Made by a program: the position numbers and the translations under genes. A model generated the notes under the pieces. It was given only the letters and a program-made list of their open reading frames with translations, searched no databases and had not been told where the DNA came from. From Bacteroidales bacterium (lineage in GTDB: Bacteria; Bacteroidota; Bacteroidia; Bacteroidales; VadinHA17), in contig JAGGWN010000087.1 of the NCBI GenBank assembly GCA_021157415.1, positions 1-59,190 on the forward strand: a stretch of DNA of 59,190 nucleotides, in the 5' to 3' direction. Shown here in pieces: positions 30,214 to 39,191 of the stretch; the first letter of the stretch is position 1, and each line of letters begins with the position of its first letter.

Positions 30214-30690
30214 TTAAATGTTTGCATGGTTGTTGCTTTCATAATCCTGTAAAGCGTCCCGAAGATATTTTTCGAAGAGATTGGCAAACCTGATCCATCC
30301 GTGAAGAAGGTTATTCATCTCTTTCTGATCCGGGTTATTGAATGTCAGTGTTTTATAAGACAGTTCCTTGAAATGACCAATCGTTTCAAGGTGTTGACTG
30401 GCAAGCACATAAGGAAAATTTTCCGTCAGGAAAAAATATCTTTTTCTTTTTCCGGTTAATGTTTTGTAGTCCACCAGCTTTTTTGAGATAAGATAGCTTA
30501 GCGAATTACTGACCGTACTTTTACTGGTTTGAAAAAAGTTAACGATTTCCTCGAAGGATTTATAGCTTTTCCCGGAACAGGACAGATATGACAGAATCCT
30601 GCCCTGCATGGGTGTAAAACTCATTTCTTCAAACATTTTTGCCATTTCTTCAATGTGGCTTCTCAGTTCCGTATCCACCTTTTCTTTCAT
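30214..30690 (-). CDS. GbsR/MarR-family transcriptional regulator
   Basis: This 158-residue winged-helix regulator has the GbsR-type pattern FTPMQGRILSYLSCSGKSYK, the recognition-helix region TSKSTVSNSLSYLISKKLVD and a wing KTLTGKRKRYFFL, followed by a helical C-terminus for dimerisation. It is first in the minus-strand group with GH29 and fucI and divergent from the GH109-like gene. An inverted repeat GTTCT-8-AGAAC (30744-30761) in the divergent promoter region is a likely operator, so it may regulate both directions. The inducer is unknown; fucose or an N-acetylhexosamine is a guess from context. Confidence 0.88.
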   Translation of the reverse strand: MKEKVDTELRSHIEEMAKMFEEMSFTPMQGRILSYLSCSGKSYKSFEEIVNFFQTSKSTVSNSLSYLISKKLVDYKTLTGKRKRYFFLTENFPYVLASQHLETIGHFKELSYKTLTFNNPDQKEMNNLLHGWIRFANLFEKYLRDALQDYESNNHANI

Positions 30691-30743
30691 GTTAGGATTT
30701 GACTTGATTTATCACTTGAACAAAGATAGTGTTTTTTATTTTT

Positions 30744-30761
30744 GTTCTCAAAATTTAGAAC
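30744..30761. promoter_or_regulatory. Candidate operator in the gbsR/GH109 divergent region
   Basis: GTTCT (30744-30748) and AGAAC (30757-30761) form an inverted repeat with an eight-base spacer, flanked by T-rich and A-rich tracts that extend the dyad imperfectly. On the minus strand the spacer reads TAAATTTTG, close to a TAnnTTTG -7 element, so a dimer bound here would cover the gbsR promoter. Confidence 0.45.
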
Positions 30762-30863
30762 TAAAAAAACAAATTTTCTTTTGTGTTTTTAAACAAATCA
30801 TATACATTTACATCGCTTAAACAATGCCTGTATGAAACCCAAATCAATTTAATACAAAAAGTC

Positions 30864-32246
30864 ATGAAAAACGATGATGTGCATAAGGGGGTCCGCCGTC
30901 GTGATTTTGTCAGGACGACGGCTGTCGGAGGGGCAGCCCTTACTTTTGTACCTTCCCTGTCGTACGGACGTGGTTCTTCGAAAAAAGAAAAATCAAAAAA
31001 GGTAGCTATTGGCTTCATCGGTGTAGGTGGCCGGGGACGATCACATTTGCATAATATCCTGAAACGGGATGATGTGGTTATTCCTGCCATTTGTGATATT
31101 GATCCGAAAGCCGTTGAACTGGCGCAAAATATGATTGTCAAAGCCGGAAGGCCGAAAGCCGCGGTATATTCGGAAGGCGATTATGCTTTCCTGAAGTTAC
31201 TGGAGAGGCCGGATGTGGAAGGAGTGATCATTGCCACACCATGGAACTGGCATACCCCTATGTCTGTTGCTGCCATGAAAGCAGGCAAGTATGCCGGGGT
31301 GGAAGTTTCAGCGGCTACGACATTGTCCGAATGCTGGGATTTGGTAAACACCTATGAAGAAACAGGTGTGCCCACCATGATCCTTGAGAACGTATGTTAC
31401 CGGCGTGATGTGATGGCCGTGCTGAACATGGTCCGTCAGCATATTTTCGGAGAATTAACCCATATGCGCTGTGGTTACCGGCACGATCTGCGGGGCGTAA
31501 AATTCAACCCGGGCGTCACTTTCGGCGAAGGAGCCCGCGGAGAGGCCCGCTGGCGCACTCAACATTCCCTGAAACGCAATGCTGACCTCTATCCTACTCA
31601 TGGAGTGGGCCCGGTGGCTACCTGGCTGAACATTAACCGGGGTAACCGTTTCCTGTACCTGACTTCCCACGCCACCAAGAGCAGAGGCCTACATCGTTAT
31701 ATTGTCAACAATCCCGCCGGCGGTCCGGATCATCCCAATGCCAAACTGAAATGGAAACTAGGGGATGTGGTTACTTCTCTGATCACTACCTACGGCGGAG
31801 AAACCATCCTGGTTACCCATGACACAAACTCTCCCAAACCATACTCTTTGGACTTCAGTATACAAGGTACCAACGGATTGGCCGACTTTGATTACAACAG
31901 ACAAAGGATCTATATAGAAGACAAGAGCCCTAAACATGATCAATGGGAAGCCATGAATGACTGGCTTACAAAATATGACCACCCCTTATGGAAAAAGTAT
32001 GGGGATTATGCGGCCGGATCCGGACATGGTGGCATGGATTTCTTTGTAGATCATGCTTTTGTCGAGACCGTGAAACGGAAGGTGGAGCCGCCGTTGGATG
32101 TGTATGATGCGGCTGCCTGGAGCAGTATAACGCCCCTGTCCGAACGCTCGCTGGCCGAAGGCAGCACCCCTCAGTATTTTCCCGACTTTACACGCGGGCG
32201 CTGGATCAACCGGAAACCGGCATTTGCTTTGAATGATGATTATTGA
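30864..32246 (+). CDS. GH109-like Gfo/Idh/MocA oxidoreductase-fold protein, Tat-type signal
   Basis: From the ATG at 30864 the protein has 460 residues. It begins with a twin-arginine-like signal (RRRDFVRTTAVGGAALTFVP), so export of a folded NAD-bound protein is likely. The Rossmann fold follows: KVAIGFIGVGGRGRSHLHNI. TPMILENVCYRRDVMAVLNM and the C-terminal region resemble GH109 alpha-N-acetylgalactosaminidases, which hydrolyse by an NAD-dependent oxidation-elimination route. Many relatives have other or unknown activities, so the exact substrate is uncertain. It is first of a plus-strand group with a sugar transporter and an N-acetylhexosamine-kinase-like gene, which favours a GalNAc-releasing role. 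Confidence 0.8.
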   Translation: MKNDDVHKGVRRRDFVRTTAVGGAALTFVPSLSYGRGSSKKEKSKKVAIGFIGVGGRGRSHLHNILKRDDVVIPAICDIDPKAVELAQNMIVKAGRPKAAVYSEGDYAFLKLLERPDVEGVIIATPWNWHTPMSVAAMKAGKYAGVEVSAATTLSECWDLVNTYEETGVPTMILENVCYRRDVMAVLNMVRQHIFGELTHMRCGYRHDLRGVKFNPGVTFGEGARGEARWRTQHSLKRNADLYPTHGVGPVATWLNINRGNRFLYLTSHATKSRGLHRYIVNNPAGGPDHPNAKLKWKLGDVVTSLITTYGGETILVTHDTNSPKPYSLDFSIQGTNGLADFDYNRQRIYIEDKSPKHDQWEAMNDWLTKYDHPLWKKYGDYAAGSGHGGMDFFVDHAFVETVKRKVEPPLDVYDAAAWSSITPLSERSLAEGSTPQYFPDFTRGRWINRKPAFALNDDY

Positions 32247-32283
32247 TTGATGGATATTGTTTACACTTTAAAAATTAATTAAG

Positions 32284-33555
32284 ATGGCTGAGAATCAAAA
32301 TGGCAACAGAAAAAATTATACCATTGCTATTACTATTATTGGGATTTTATTTTTCATCTTTGGCTTTGTTACCTGGCTTAACGCGACACTGATCCCTTAT
32401 CTGAAAACAGCCTGTGAGCTGACCTCCTTTGAGTCCTATCTGGTAACCTTTGCCTTTTATATCTCTTATTTCGTGATGGCATTACCTTCGTCGAAGGTAT
32501 TACAGTTCACCGGTTTTAAGAAAGGGATGGCGATAGGGCTGCTGGTCATGGCCGGCGGGGCCCTGATCTTCATTCCGGCAGCCATGACCCGTACCTATGC
32601 ATGGTTTCTCCTGGGACTGTTCGTGCAGGGTACCGGTTTGGCGCTCCTGCAGACGGCCTCCAACCCCTATGTGACCATCCTCGGACCCATTGAGAGTGCA
32701 GCCAAAAGGATCAGCATCATGGGCGTGGCCAATAAGTTTGCCGGTATCCTGAGCCCGGTGATCCTGGGCACCATTCTGCTGAAAAACATCGGCAAATTCG
32801 AAGAGCGGCTGACGACCCTCACCGATATCGACAAGGCAGCCGCCCTCGACCAGCTGGCCCACAAGGTGATCTCTCCCTACATCATCATCACCATCGTTCT
32901 GGTGCTGCTGGCTCTGCTCATCCTCTTATCACCCCTGCCTGAGGTAGAAGCCGAAGAGGAGCAGGTCAGGGAAGATGAAGTGAAAAGGACCCGTCTCCTG
33001 CAGTACCCCTATTTCTGGTTGGGTGTCGTGACGATCTTCTTTTACGTGGGGGCTGAGGTCATCGCTGTGGACACACAGATCGCCTATGGCAAGGCTCTGG
33101 GCTTCGACATCGGTGTGGCCAAATGGTTCTCTTCCTATACCCTGGTGGGCATGATCATCGGTTATATCCTGGGCATCATCCTGATCCCGAAGCGTCTCTC
33201 CCAGCAGCAGGCTCTGAAATATTCTGCGATCCTGGGACTGATCTTTACCCTCGGTGCTGTGTTTACTACCGGCTACACGTCGGTGCTTTTCGTGGCGGCC
33301 CTCGGCTTTGCCAACGCCATCATGTGGCCGGCCATCTGGCCGCTGGCCATTCACGGCCTGGGTAAGTTTATCAAGCTAGGCTCGGCAATCATGATCATGG
33401 CCATCGCCGGAGGAGCGTTGATACCTCTGCTGTACGGATACCTGGCAGGACTGAACCCGCCACAGTCCAACACGCACGCTCATGCCATTCTCCTGGTGTC
33501 CTATACCGTCATCCTTTATTTTGCATCCGCTGGTTATAAAATAGGCAGAAGGTAA
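32284..33555 (+). CDS. FHS-family sugar/H+ symporter (fucose permease/GluP type)
   Basis: This 423-residue, 12-helix major facilitator belongs to the fucose-galactose-glucose symporter group. The first helix region TWLNATLIPYLKTACELT, SYLVTFAFYISYFVMALPS, and TGLALLQTASNPYVTILGP are hallmarks of FucP/GluP proteins. It sits 37 bp after the GH109-like gene and 43 bp before the kinase-like gene, so it probably imports the monosaccharide released by the neighbouring hydrolases. Whether this is fucose, N-acetylgalactosamine or another sugar cannot be decided. The middle of the gene is visibly richer in G/C third positions than the surrounding genes. Confidence 0.92.
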   Translation: MAENQNGNRKNYTIAITIIGILFFIFGFVTWLNATLIPYLKTACELTSFESYLVTFAFYISYFVMALPSSKVLQFTGFKKGMAIGLLVMAGGALIFIPAAMTRTYAWFLLGLFVQGTGLALLQTASNPYVTILGPIESAAKRISIMGVANKFAGILSPVILGTILLKNIGKFEERLTTLTDIDKAAALDQLAHKVISPYIIITIVLVLLALLILLSPLPEVEAEEEQVREDEVKRTRLLQYPYFWLGVVTIFFYVGAEVIAVDTQIAYGKALGFDIGVAKWFSSYTLVGMIIGYILGIILIPKRLSQQQALKYSAILGLIFTLGAVFTTGYTSVLFVAALGFANAIMWPAIWPLAIHGLGKFIKLGSAIMIMAIAGGALIPLLYGYLAGLNPPQSNTHAHAILLVSYTVILYFASAGYKIGRR

Positions 33556-33598
33556 ATCCTCCCCTGCCTGCCTTTGCAACACGCTAAAGCGAGAACCT

Positions 33599-34693
33599 AT
33601 GAAAACAGATTTGGCCGACGTATTCCGCCATTTCAGGAGTGAAGGTACTTTTCTGAAGGGAGAGGCTTTCGGCTCCGGACATATTCACGATACTTACAAG
33701 ATCACCACGGCTGAAGAGGAAAGCCCCAACTACATCCTGCAACGGATAAACACTAACATCTTCAGGGATGTGGAAGAGCTGCAGAACAATATCTTTCAGG
33801 TGACCTCCCACATCCGCCGGAAACTGTCAGCCATCCCCGGCACCGACCCCGACCGGGAGACCCTTACCATCATCCCGGCGACAGACGGAAAGCTCTATCA
33901 CTGCGACGACCTGGAAGATTTCTGGCGGGCATACCTCTTTATCGAGCGCCACCGCAGCTACGACAAGGTGGAGACGACAGAACAGGCCTACCAGGGAGGA
34001 CGGGCCATCGGCCGTTTTGAAACACTGATCGCCGGACTGGACCCTGCGAGGATCTACGAGGTACTGCCCGGCTTCCACGACATGGAATTACGGCTGGAGA
34101 ACTTTTACAGGGTCCTGGAAAAAGACCCGGAGAAGAGGGTCTCCGTCATCCGCGAAGATATACAGTTTGTCCTCGACCGGGCCGAAGAGATGATGACCAT
34201 CCAACGCCTCGGCAAAGAGGGGAAGATCCCCCTGCGGATCACACACAACGATACAAAATTCAACAATGTGCTGCTTGATGAGCGTGATAAGAGCCTTTGC
34301 GTGATAGACCTGGATACCGTTATGCCCGGTTATATCCATTACGATTTCGGCGATGCGATCCGTACTTCTGCCAACTCGACCTTTGAGGATGAAAAAGACC
34401 TGGAGAAGGTATTTGTTCGTCTTGATTTTTTTGAAGCTTTTACCAAGGGCTTTCTGGAAGAGACCAGGAATGAACTGACTTCTGTGGAAAAGAATTATCT
34501 CGTTTTTTCGACACGTATGATGACATTCATTATCGGTTTACGCTTTCTGACCGACTACCTGGACGGGGACCATTATTTCAAGATTCATCATCCGGGTCAT
34601 AACCTGGAAAGGGCCAGAGTGCAATTCAGGCTGGTGAAAAGCATGGAGGACCATCGGCAAGCGATGGAAAAAATAGTCGAAAAATTTAAGTAG
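33599..34693 (+). CDS. Phosphotransferase-family kinase, N-acetylhexosamine 1-kinase (NahK)-like
   Basis: The 364-residue protein has the aminoglycoside-phosphotransferase/choline-kinase fold. The N-terminal lobe has FGSGHIHDTYKITT and NYILQRINTNIFRDVEEL, very like NahK of the lacto-N-biose pathway. The catalytic loop is ITHNDTKFNNVLLD and the metal-binding Asp is in CVIDLDTVMPGYIHYDFGDA. NahK makes N-acetylhexosamine 1-phosphate from GlcNAc or GalNAc. With the GH109-like protein and the sugar transporter upstream, import and anomeric phosphorylation of GalNAc or a similar sugar is a reasonable inference. The gene ends at a strong bidirectional terminator. Confidence 0.83.
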   Translation: MKTDLADVFRHFRSEGTFLKGEAFGSGHIHDTYKITTAEEESPNYILQRINTNIFRDVEELQNNIFQVTSHIRRKLSAIPGTDPDRETLTIIPATDGKLYHCDDLEDFWRAYLFIERHRSYDKVETTEQAYQGGRAIGRFETLIAGLDPARIYEVLPGFHDMELRLENFYRVLEKDPEKRVSVIREDIQFVLDRAEEMMTIQRLGKEGKIPLRITHNDTKFNNVLLDERDKSLCVIDLDTVMPGYIHYDFGDAIRTSANSTFEDEKDLEKVFVRLDFFEAFTKGFLEETRNELTSVEKNYLVFSTRMMTFIIGLRFLTDYLDGDHYFKIHHPGHNLERARVQFRLVKSMEDHRQAMEKIVEKFK

Positions 34694-34702
34694 ATATTCA
34701 GA

Positions 34703-34741
34703 TAATTACCTACGTAGGGAGCTACGTAGGTAATTATTTTT
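34703..34741. terminator. 15-bp stem bidirectional terminator
   Basis: TAATTACCTACGTAG (34703-34717) and its exact complement (34722-34736) are separated by GGAG and followed by TTTTTT. The minus-strand gene's TAA stop (34736-34734) lies inside the stem. The structure separates the convergent kinase and epimerase genes and can serve both. Confidence 0.9.
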
Positions 34742-35786
34742 TATAGTACCTGCGATACCATGCTACAAAGCGTTTTATTCCCTTCTCCACCGGTGTTTCC
34801 GGTTGATAACCGGTAAGCTTTCTCAAAGCGGAAGTATCTGCCCAGGTGGCAGGAACATCCCCGGGTTGCATGGGCATTTTATGCAGGAGGGCCTCTTTTC
34901 CGAGACTTTGTTCCAGCGCCCTGATAAAGTCCATGAGTTTAACCGGTTTGCTGTTTCCGATATTCAGGATTCTGTAAGGTGCGGAGGAAGTGGCGGAGTC
35001 GGGATTGCGGGCATCCCAGTGCTTCGAAGGTACGGGAGGCAGCGACGAGACAGCAAGCACGCCTTTCACAATATCGTCCACATAGGTAAAATCTCTTTCC
35101 ATGTTACCATAATTAAAAACATCAATGGGGGTTCCGGCCAGGATATTTTCAGTAAACAGGAAGAGGGCCATGTCGGGACGGCCCCACGGTCCGTACACGG
35201 TAAAAAAACGCAAACCTGTCGTCGGGATCCCGAACAGATAACTATAGGTATGAGCCATCATCTCATTGGATTTTTTGGTGGCGGCATAAAGACTGACAGG
35301 GTGATCTACGGGGCTGTGTTCGGAAAAAGGCATGGTTTTGTTCAGCCCGTACACACTGGAGCTGCTTGCATATATCAGATGATCCACCGGATGCCGGCGG
35401 CAGGCTTCCAGCACCGATAAGAAACCGTAGATATTACTGTCAAGATATGCTTCCGGATGGGTCAGGGAATACCGTACGCCGGCCTGGGCAGCCAAATGGA
35501 TCACACGATCCGGTTTTTCCTGCTCAAAGAGGTGCATGACGGCATCCCGGTCTTCCAGGTTGATCCTGTAAAAACGATACCCGGGGTATGAGAGACTCTG
35601 CACCGGATGGTTCCAGGGAAGATGGTCCGGATCCATACCGATTTCCCGTAAACGGTTATATTTCAGACGGACGTCGTAATAGTCATTGATCTGATCCACA
35701 CCCACCACCTCCTCTCCTGTGGCCAGAAGTTGTTGGACCACGTGAAAACCTATAAAGCCAGCTGTTCCGGTGACTAATACTTTCAT
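34734..35786 (-). CDS. NAD-dependent nucleotide-sugar epimerase, UDP-glucuronate 4-epimerase type
   Basis: This 350-residue extended SDR probably interconverts UDP-glucuronate and UDP-galacturonate for surface polysaccharides. The N-terminus KVLVTGTAGFIGFHVVQQLL binds NAD; YASSSSVYG supplies the Ser, and the catalytic Tyr/Lys is in SLYAATKKSNEMM. The insertion DQINDYYDVRLKYNRL and TGLRFFTVYGPWGRPDMALF are characteristic of CapI/LspL-type UDP-glucuronate epimerases. It is followed upstream on the same strand by an APS kinase and a UDP-GlcNAc 2-epimerase, so a glycan precursor group is likely. A related epimerase specificity is possible. Confidence 0.88.
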   Translation of the reverse strand: MKVLVTGTAGFIGFHVVQQLLATGEEVVGVDQINDYYDVRLKYNRLREIGMDPDHLPWNHPVQSLSYPGYRFYRINLEDRDAVMHLFEQEKPDRVIHLAAQAGVRYSLTHPEAYLDSNIYGFLSVLEACRRHPVDHLIYASSSSVYGLNKTMPFSEHSPVDHPVSLYAATKKSNEMMAHTYSYLFGIPTTGLRFFTVYGPWGRPDMALFLFTENILAGTPIDVFNYGNMERDFTYVDDIVKGVLAVSSLPPVPSKHWDARNPDSATSSAPYRILNIGNSKPVKLMDFIRALEQSLGKEALLHKMPMQPGDVPATWADTSALRKLTGYQPETPVEKGIKRFVAWYRRYYKK

Positions 35787-35809
35787 AATATATCACTTGC
35801 TTATAATAA

Positions 35810-36337
35810 TCAGATGCCCAGTCTGTTTATGATGTCATTCACGCATGCTTCCACGCTTTTTCCCGTTGTATCGATGGTCATTTCCGGATTTTCCGGTACT
35901 TCGTACGGATCGTCAATGCCCGTAAAATGTGTGATCTCCCCTGTCCTTGCCCGGTAATACAGGTTCTTGGCGTCACGACGTTCACATTCTTCCAGGGGGG
36001 TCGAAACATACACTTCGAAAAAATTTTTACAGTTGTTTCGTACAAAGTCCCGCGATTCCTGATAAGGAGAGATAAAAGAAGCCACCACGGAGATCCCGTT
36101 TTTTTCAAGTATGCCGGCCAGGAAACCGATCCTTTTGATATGCCGGTCTCTCTCTTCCCTGGTAAATCCCGTCTGAGGAAAGATGTTCCTTACAATATCG
36201 CCGTCAAGAAACTCTACAGGAATGTTCTTTTCTTTGAACTTTTTCACCACCTCTTTTGCAAGGGTTGTTTTTCCGGCGCCTGAAAGTCCCGTAAGCCATA
36301 CGACGACAGGCAGATTATCCATTGAACTATTTCTCAT
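35810..36337 (-). CDS. cysC: Adenylylsulfate (APS) kinase
   Basis: CysC phosphorylates adenosine 5'-phosphosulfate to PAPS. The 175-residue protein has the P-loop VVWLTGLSGAGKTTLAK, the segment FLDGDIVRNIFPQTGFTREE with the conserved Asp and Arg that bind APS, and FEVYVSTPLEECERRD. Length is normal. No cysD, cysN, cysH or sulfotransferase is in the window; its neighbours make nucleotide sugars. PAPS might therefore serve sulfation of a polysaccharide or lipid rather than cysteine synthesis; that is inference. Confidence 0.93.
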   Translation of the reverse strand: MRNSSMDNLPVVVWLTGLSGAGKTTLAKEVVKKFKEKNIPVEFLDGDIVRNIFPQTGFTREERDRHIKRIGFLAGILEKNGISVVASFISPYQESRDFVRNNCKNFFEVYVSTPLEECERRDAKNLYYRARTGEITHFTGIDDPYEVPENPEMTIDTTGKSVEACVNDIINRLGI

Positions 36338-36400
36338 AATTTTATGTTTTAAACATAATGCCCTAAAGCTGCGTATGCTGACTTATAGTTCTTATCCTTG

Positions 36401-37555
36401 TTAATCCCTGATGGACAAATTATCCAGTATCTCACTACATATAAATTCTGCGGTATGGCCATCCCCATAAAATTCGGGAAACCGGAGGCCTTTCTTCAAC
36501 CAATATTTTTTAAAACCATCCAGTATTTTTTGTTTGTCTGCATCCACCAGCAGAGCTGTTCCATTGTTTATCAATTCCACCCATTCGGTCTCGGGTCTGA
36601 AAACCAGGCAGGCTTTTTTAAAAAAATGAGATTCTTTTTGTACGCCTCCCGAATCGGTCATGATGATCCCGGCGGTTTTTTCCAGGAGGGTCATTTCAAG
36701 AAAAGAAACAGGAGGAATGATTTTCAGGAAAGGGCTTTTCTTGATCTCTTCATGCAAGGATCCGTTTATGGAAGCAAGTGATTTCACCGCCCGCGGATGT
36801 AAAGGAAGCACCAACGGAATGCTGTAAATATTTCCAATGGCCAGCAGGGCCTCGAATAAAGCAGCCAGTCTTTCCGGGATATCCGTATTGTTATCACGGT
36901 GTATGGTCACCAGTGCAAAGGCATTGGCCTTTACCCCCAGCTTCTTCAGCAGTTGTTTCTTTTGCTCTGCCAGTTTCCCGAAAAAGAGGCTGTTGTCATA
37001 CATGATATCTCCCGAATGGTATATTTTCGGATTATTAATGTGATAAGGGGGGGTGTTTTCAGGTGTAAAGCCTTCCCGGATCAGGTTTTTGAAGCCGGTA
37101 ATGGTGGGAGAAAAAAGAAGAGTGGATACGTGGTCACACATGACCCTGTTGATCTCTTCGGGCATGTTTTTGTTAAAACTGCGCATGCCTGCTTCGATAT
37201 GTATAACAGGAATGTGCATTTTTGCGGCTGCTATGCTGCCGGCCAGGGTTGAGTTGGTGTCTCCGTACAGGATGACCGCGTCGGGCTTTATCTCATGCAG
37301 CATCTCTTCGGTACGGATAATCATCGTACCGGTCTGTACCCCGTGTGAACCGGAACCGGCATGCAGGTTAATATCCGGTTTCGGGATCTTCAGCTCTTCA
37401 AAAAATACCTCCGAGAGCTTATGGTCATAATGTTGTCCGGTGTGGACTACCACTTCCCTGATCTTTTCGGAAAAAGGACCCGCTATTGCTCTGCTGATGG
37501 CAGAAGCTTTGATGATCTGGGGTCGTGCACCAACCAGATTAACCACCTTTAGCAT
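36401..37555 (-). CDS. wecB: UDP-N-acetylglucosamine 2-epimerase (non-hydrolysing)
   Basis: WecB interconverts UDP-GlcNAc and UDP-ManNAc for capsule, O-antigen or teichoic-type polymers. The 384-residue GT-B-like protein starts KVVNLVGARPQIIKASAIS and contains VHTGQHYDHKLSEVFFEEL, LYGDTNSTLAGSIAAAK, HIEAGMRSFNKNMPEEINR and the substrate motif DSGGVQKESHFF. Length is normal. It is upstream of cysC (63 bp) and the epimerase on one strand. A relative specific for a different UDP-sugar cannot be ruled out. Confidence 0.92.
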   Translation of the reverse strand: MLKVVNLVGARPQIIKASAISRAIAGPFSEKIREVVVHTGQHYDHKLSEVFFEELKIPKPDINLHAGSGSHGVQTGTMIIRTEEMLHEIKPDAVILYGDTNSTLAGSIAAAKMHIPVIHIEAGMRSFNKNMPEEINRVMCDHVSTLLFSPTITGFKNLIREGFTPENTPPYHINNPKIYHSGDIMYDNSLFFGKLAEQKKQLLKKLGVKANAFALVTIHRDNNTDIPERLAALFEALLAIGNIYSIPLVLPLHPRAVKSLASINGSLHEEIKKSPFLKIIPPVSFLEMTLLEKTAGIIMTDSGGVQKESHFFKKACLVFRPETEWVELINNGTALLVDADKQKILDGFKKYWLKKGLRFPEFYGDGHTAEFICSEILDNLSIRD

Positions 37556-37606
37556 ACACTGTATTATTTTAAGGGTGCCAAGACATATCTGACAGGTACC
37601 TGACCT

Positions 37607-39166
37607 TTATTTTGCATAGTTTATGGCTCTAGTTTCTCTAATTACCGTTATTTTCACCTGTCCGGGATAAGTCATCTCGTCCTGTATCTTACGTGCGATA
37701 TTGTAAGAAAGTTTTTCAGTATCCTGGTCTGACACCTGGTCGGCACCAACAATAACCCTCAGTTCCCTGCCTGCCTGGATGGCATAGGTCTTGGTCACGC
37801 CCGGATATTCCAGGGCCAGTTCTTCCAGGTCTTTGAGCCTCTTAATATAGGATTCGACCACCTCTCTGCGGGCACCCGGGCGGGCTCCGGAGATAGCGTC
37901 ACACACCTGTACAATAGGTGCCAGCAGTGTGGTCATCTCCACCTCGTCATGGTGCGAACCGATGGCATTGCAAACTTCAGGATTTTCCTTGTATTTTTCA
38001 GCCAGTTTCATCCCCAGGATAGCATGAGGCAGTTCCGGCTCATCATCCGGCACTTTGCCGATGTCGTGCAGTAGTCCGGCGCGTTTGGCCAATTTTGGAT
38101 TCAGGCCCAGCTCGGAGGCCATGATAGCGCATAGGTTGGCGACTTCTCTGGAGTGCTGCAGCAGGTTCTGACCGTAAGAAGAACGGTATTTCATTTTTCC
38201 AACCAGGCGGATAAGTTCGGGATGCAGTCCGTGAATGCCCAGGTCAATGGCTGTTCTCTTTCCCACTTCAATGATCTCTTCTTGGATCTGTTTGTAAGTT
38301 TTCTCCACCACTTCCTCAATCCTGGCCGGGTGGATCCTGCCATCGGTTACCAATTGATGCAGGGCCAAACGAGCGATTTCGCGACGCACCGGGTCAAAAC
38401 AGGAGAGCAGGATAGCTTCCGGGGTGTCATCCACGATAATCTCAACGCCGGTAGCTGCTTCCAGCGCTCTGATATTTCTTCCTTCACGACCGATGATACG
38501 TCCTTTGATCTCGTCCGATTCAATATTAAACACCGTAACGGCGTTCTCTATGGTTGTCTCTGAGGCCACACGCTGGATTGTTTGCACCACAATGCGCTTG
38601 GCTTCTTTGTTGGCAGTCATTTTAGCCTCATCTATGATCTCGTTGATATACGACATGGCTTCCGTTTTGGCTTCATCCTTCAGGGAAGAAATCAATTGAG
38701 TCTTGGCATCTTCGGCAGAGAGGCCGGAGATCGCTTCCAGTTGTTCCACCTGGCGTTTATGCAGCTTGGCCAACTCCTCATTCTTTTTTTCCACCAGGTG
38801 CAACTGGTTTGTAATGTTGGTTCTTATTAATTCCAGTTCCTTTTCTTTCCGTTGTGTCTCTTCATATTTATGGTTCAGCGCAGTTTCTTTTTGTTTAAAA
38901 CGCTGTTCGGCTGCAGCCAGTTTATTGTTTCTTTCATTGATAAATTTTTCATGTTCTGCTTTCAGTTGCAGGAACTTTTCTTTAGCCTGCAGGATTTTAT
39001 CCTTTTTGATTACTTCGGCTTCCGTACGGGCTTCCGACAGTATTTTTCTTTGTTTTTGTTTCAGTGCTTTGGAAAAAAACAGGTACGCCAGTCCTATCCC
39101 CACCAGGAAGGCGGCTACAGAAACAATTTCAAACAATAGCAATGATACTTGTGTCAGTAAAATCAT
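37607..39166 (-). CDS. rny: Ribonuclease Y
   Basis: RNase Y is a membrane-anchored endoribonuclease that starts mRNA decay. The 519-residue protein has an N-terminal membrane helix (about 9-30), a long coiled coil (about 35-190), a KH domain with [20 protein letters not shown], and an HD domain with HDIGKVPD and [10 protein letters not shown] metal ligands. Architecture and length match the family. It lies directly after the 6S RNA gene and zapA on the same strand, a neighbourhood often seen in Bacteroidota. Confidence 0.97.
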   Translation of the reverse strand: MILLTQVSLLLFEIVSVAAFLVGIGLAYLFFSKALKQKQRKILSEARTEAEVIKKDKILQAKEKFLQLKAEHEKFINERNNKLAAAEQRFKQKETALNHKYEETQRKEKELELIRTNITNQLHLVEKKNEELAKLHKRQVEQLEAISGLSAEDAKTQLISSLKDEAKTEAMSYINEIIDEAKMTANKEAKRIVVQTIQRVASETTIENAVTVFNIESDEIKGRIIGREGRNIRALEAATGVEIIVDDTPEAILLSCFDPVRREIARLALHQLVTDGRIHPARIEEVVEKTYKQIQEEIIEVGKRTAIDLGIHGLHPELIRLVGKMKYRSSYGQNLLQHSREVANLCAIMASELGLNPKLAKRAGLLHDIGKVPDDEPELPHAILGMKLAEKYKENPEVCNAIGSHHDEVEMTTLLAPIVQVCDAISGARPGARREVVESYIKRLKDLEELALEYPGVTKTYAIQAGRELRVIVGADQVSDQDTEKLSYNIARKIQDEMTYPGQVKITVIRETRAINYAK

Positions 39167-39191
39167 GATCAGTCAGTTTTAATTTTTTAAC

